Below the pieces are notes generated by a model. It saw only the letters and a program-made list of their open reading frames with translations. It had not been told where the DNA came from and made no database searches. Below, piece after piece: positions 6,248-6,621 of a stretch of 6,621 nt of DNA (the first letter of the stretch is position 1; the number at the start of each line of letters is the position of its first letter). Source of the DNA: JANJWP01 sp049301335 (lineage in GTDB: Bacteria > Patescibacteriota > Gracilibacteria > BD1-5 > UBA2023); the NCBI GenBank assembly GCA_049301335.1, contig JBAQKV010000023.1:1-6621 (forward strand), in the 5' to 3' direction. A program made the position numbers and the translations under genes.

Positions 6248-6621
6248 TTAGCGGATTTCGTGGTCGTCCATATCGTGCGAAATCTTCTCGATGAAGTAGT
6301 CTTCGAGTTTGGTTCCGCCGAGGTTTTTCACGTATTCGTCCGCGACGATTTGCCCCTTGTGGATGATGGCGAAGTGGTCGCAGATGGATTCGACGTCGGA
6401 GAGGATGTGCGTATTGAAGAACACGGTAGCGCCGCGGCCTTTCAGTTCGAGGATGAGGTCTTTGACCATCTTGCGTCCGAGCGGATCGAGGCCGCTCATC
6501 GGTTCGTCGAGGAATACCATGTCGGGGTGGTTGACCATGGCTTGGGCGAGCCCGACGCGCTGGAGCATGCCCTTGGAGTACTTCGAGAGGAGGCGGTCGG
6601 CGGCCTTATCGAGCCCGACCT
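6248..6621 (-). CDS. ABC transporter ATP-binding protein, C-terminal part (runs off window)
   Basis: The last 123 codons of an ABC ATPase enter from the right edge; the Walker A half is outside the window. Visible in order are the signature motif region SKYSKGMLQRVGLAQA, Walker B MVFLDEP, the D-loop SGLDP, and the H-switch NTH in FFNTHILSD. A C-terminal tail ending EDYFIEKI plus a charged extension follows. The MLQRVGLA...SGLDP arrangement is that of the CcmA/NatA-type subfamily, which powers export or envelope processes with a separate membrane permease. No permease follows in the window, so it is probably encoded upstream. The next gene downstream encodes a single-anchor envelope protein 12 nt away, which might work with the transporter. 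There is no TGA in this part, and the stop is TAA at 6248-6250. Confidence 0.93.
   Translation of the reverse strand, partial: VGLDKAADRLLSKYSKGMLQRVGLAQAMVNHPDMVFLDEPMSGLDPLGRKMVKDLILELKGRGATVFFNTHILSDVESICDHFAIIHKGQIVADEYVKNLGGTKLEDYFIEKISHDMDDHEIR

Overview
The window reads as a piece of a Candidate Phyla Radiation genome that translates UGA as glycine (genetic code 25), which points to Gracilibacteria (BD1-5/GN02) or Absconditabacteria (SR1). With the standard code most genes break into fragments at TGA. With TGA read as Gly, seven complete genes and one partial gene appear, containing 13 in-frame TGA codons. Every complete gene then ends in TAA or TAG, none in TGA. The decisive gene is mnmA: five TGA codons fall inside it, several at positions that are glycine in the family, including the residue just before the PP-loop SGGVDS. 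Base composition is about 50-58% GC in the lines I sampled, higher than I would expect for these lineages. No tRNA-Gly(UCA) or rRNA lies in the window, so the phylum assignment is an inference from the code.

Layout from left to right. (1) A Vsr-type endonuclease gene on the minus strand, 27-455. (2) A tRNA-Arg(CCG) on the minus strand, 523-597, with encoded CCA. (3) A short divergent promoter region, then a small four-helix membrane protein on the plus strand, 707-1183, with two internal UGA codons. (4) A hairpin at 1235-1263 that can terminate transcription in both directions. (5) A long minus-strand block transcribed right to left: a partial ABC transporter ATPase (6248-6621), a 372-aa membrane-anchored protein of unknown function (5117-6235), a P-loop NTPase/kinase resembling the NadR kinase domain (4579-5115), a hairpin with U-tract, an HD-domain phosphohydrolase (3618-4541), a second hairpin with U-tract, mnmA (2487-3545) and an rlmI-like rRNA methyltransferase (1278-2441).

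How they fit together. mnmA and rlmI form an RNA-modification pair (tRNA wobble-uridine thiolation and 23S rRNA m5C). The P-loop NTPase and HD protein are plausible nucleotide-handling enzymes. The ABC ATPase, anchored protein and P-loop gene are spaced tightly enough to be one operon. Most starts lack a clear Shine-Dalgarno sequence, and two hairpin/U-tract elements lie within about 20 nt of the next start codon.

I see no phage, IS element, CRISPR array or defence cluster beyond the solitary vsr. The most notable thing here is the recoding itself and the genes it hides from standard annotation.
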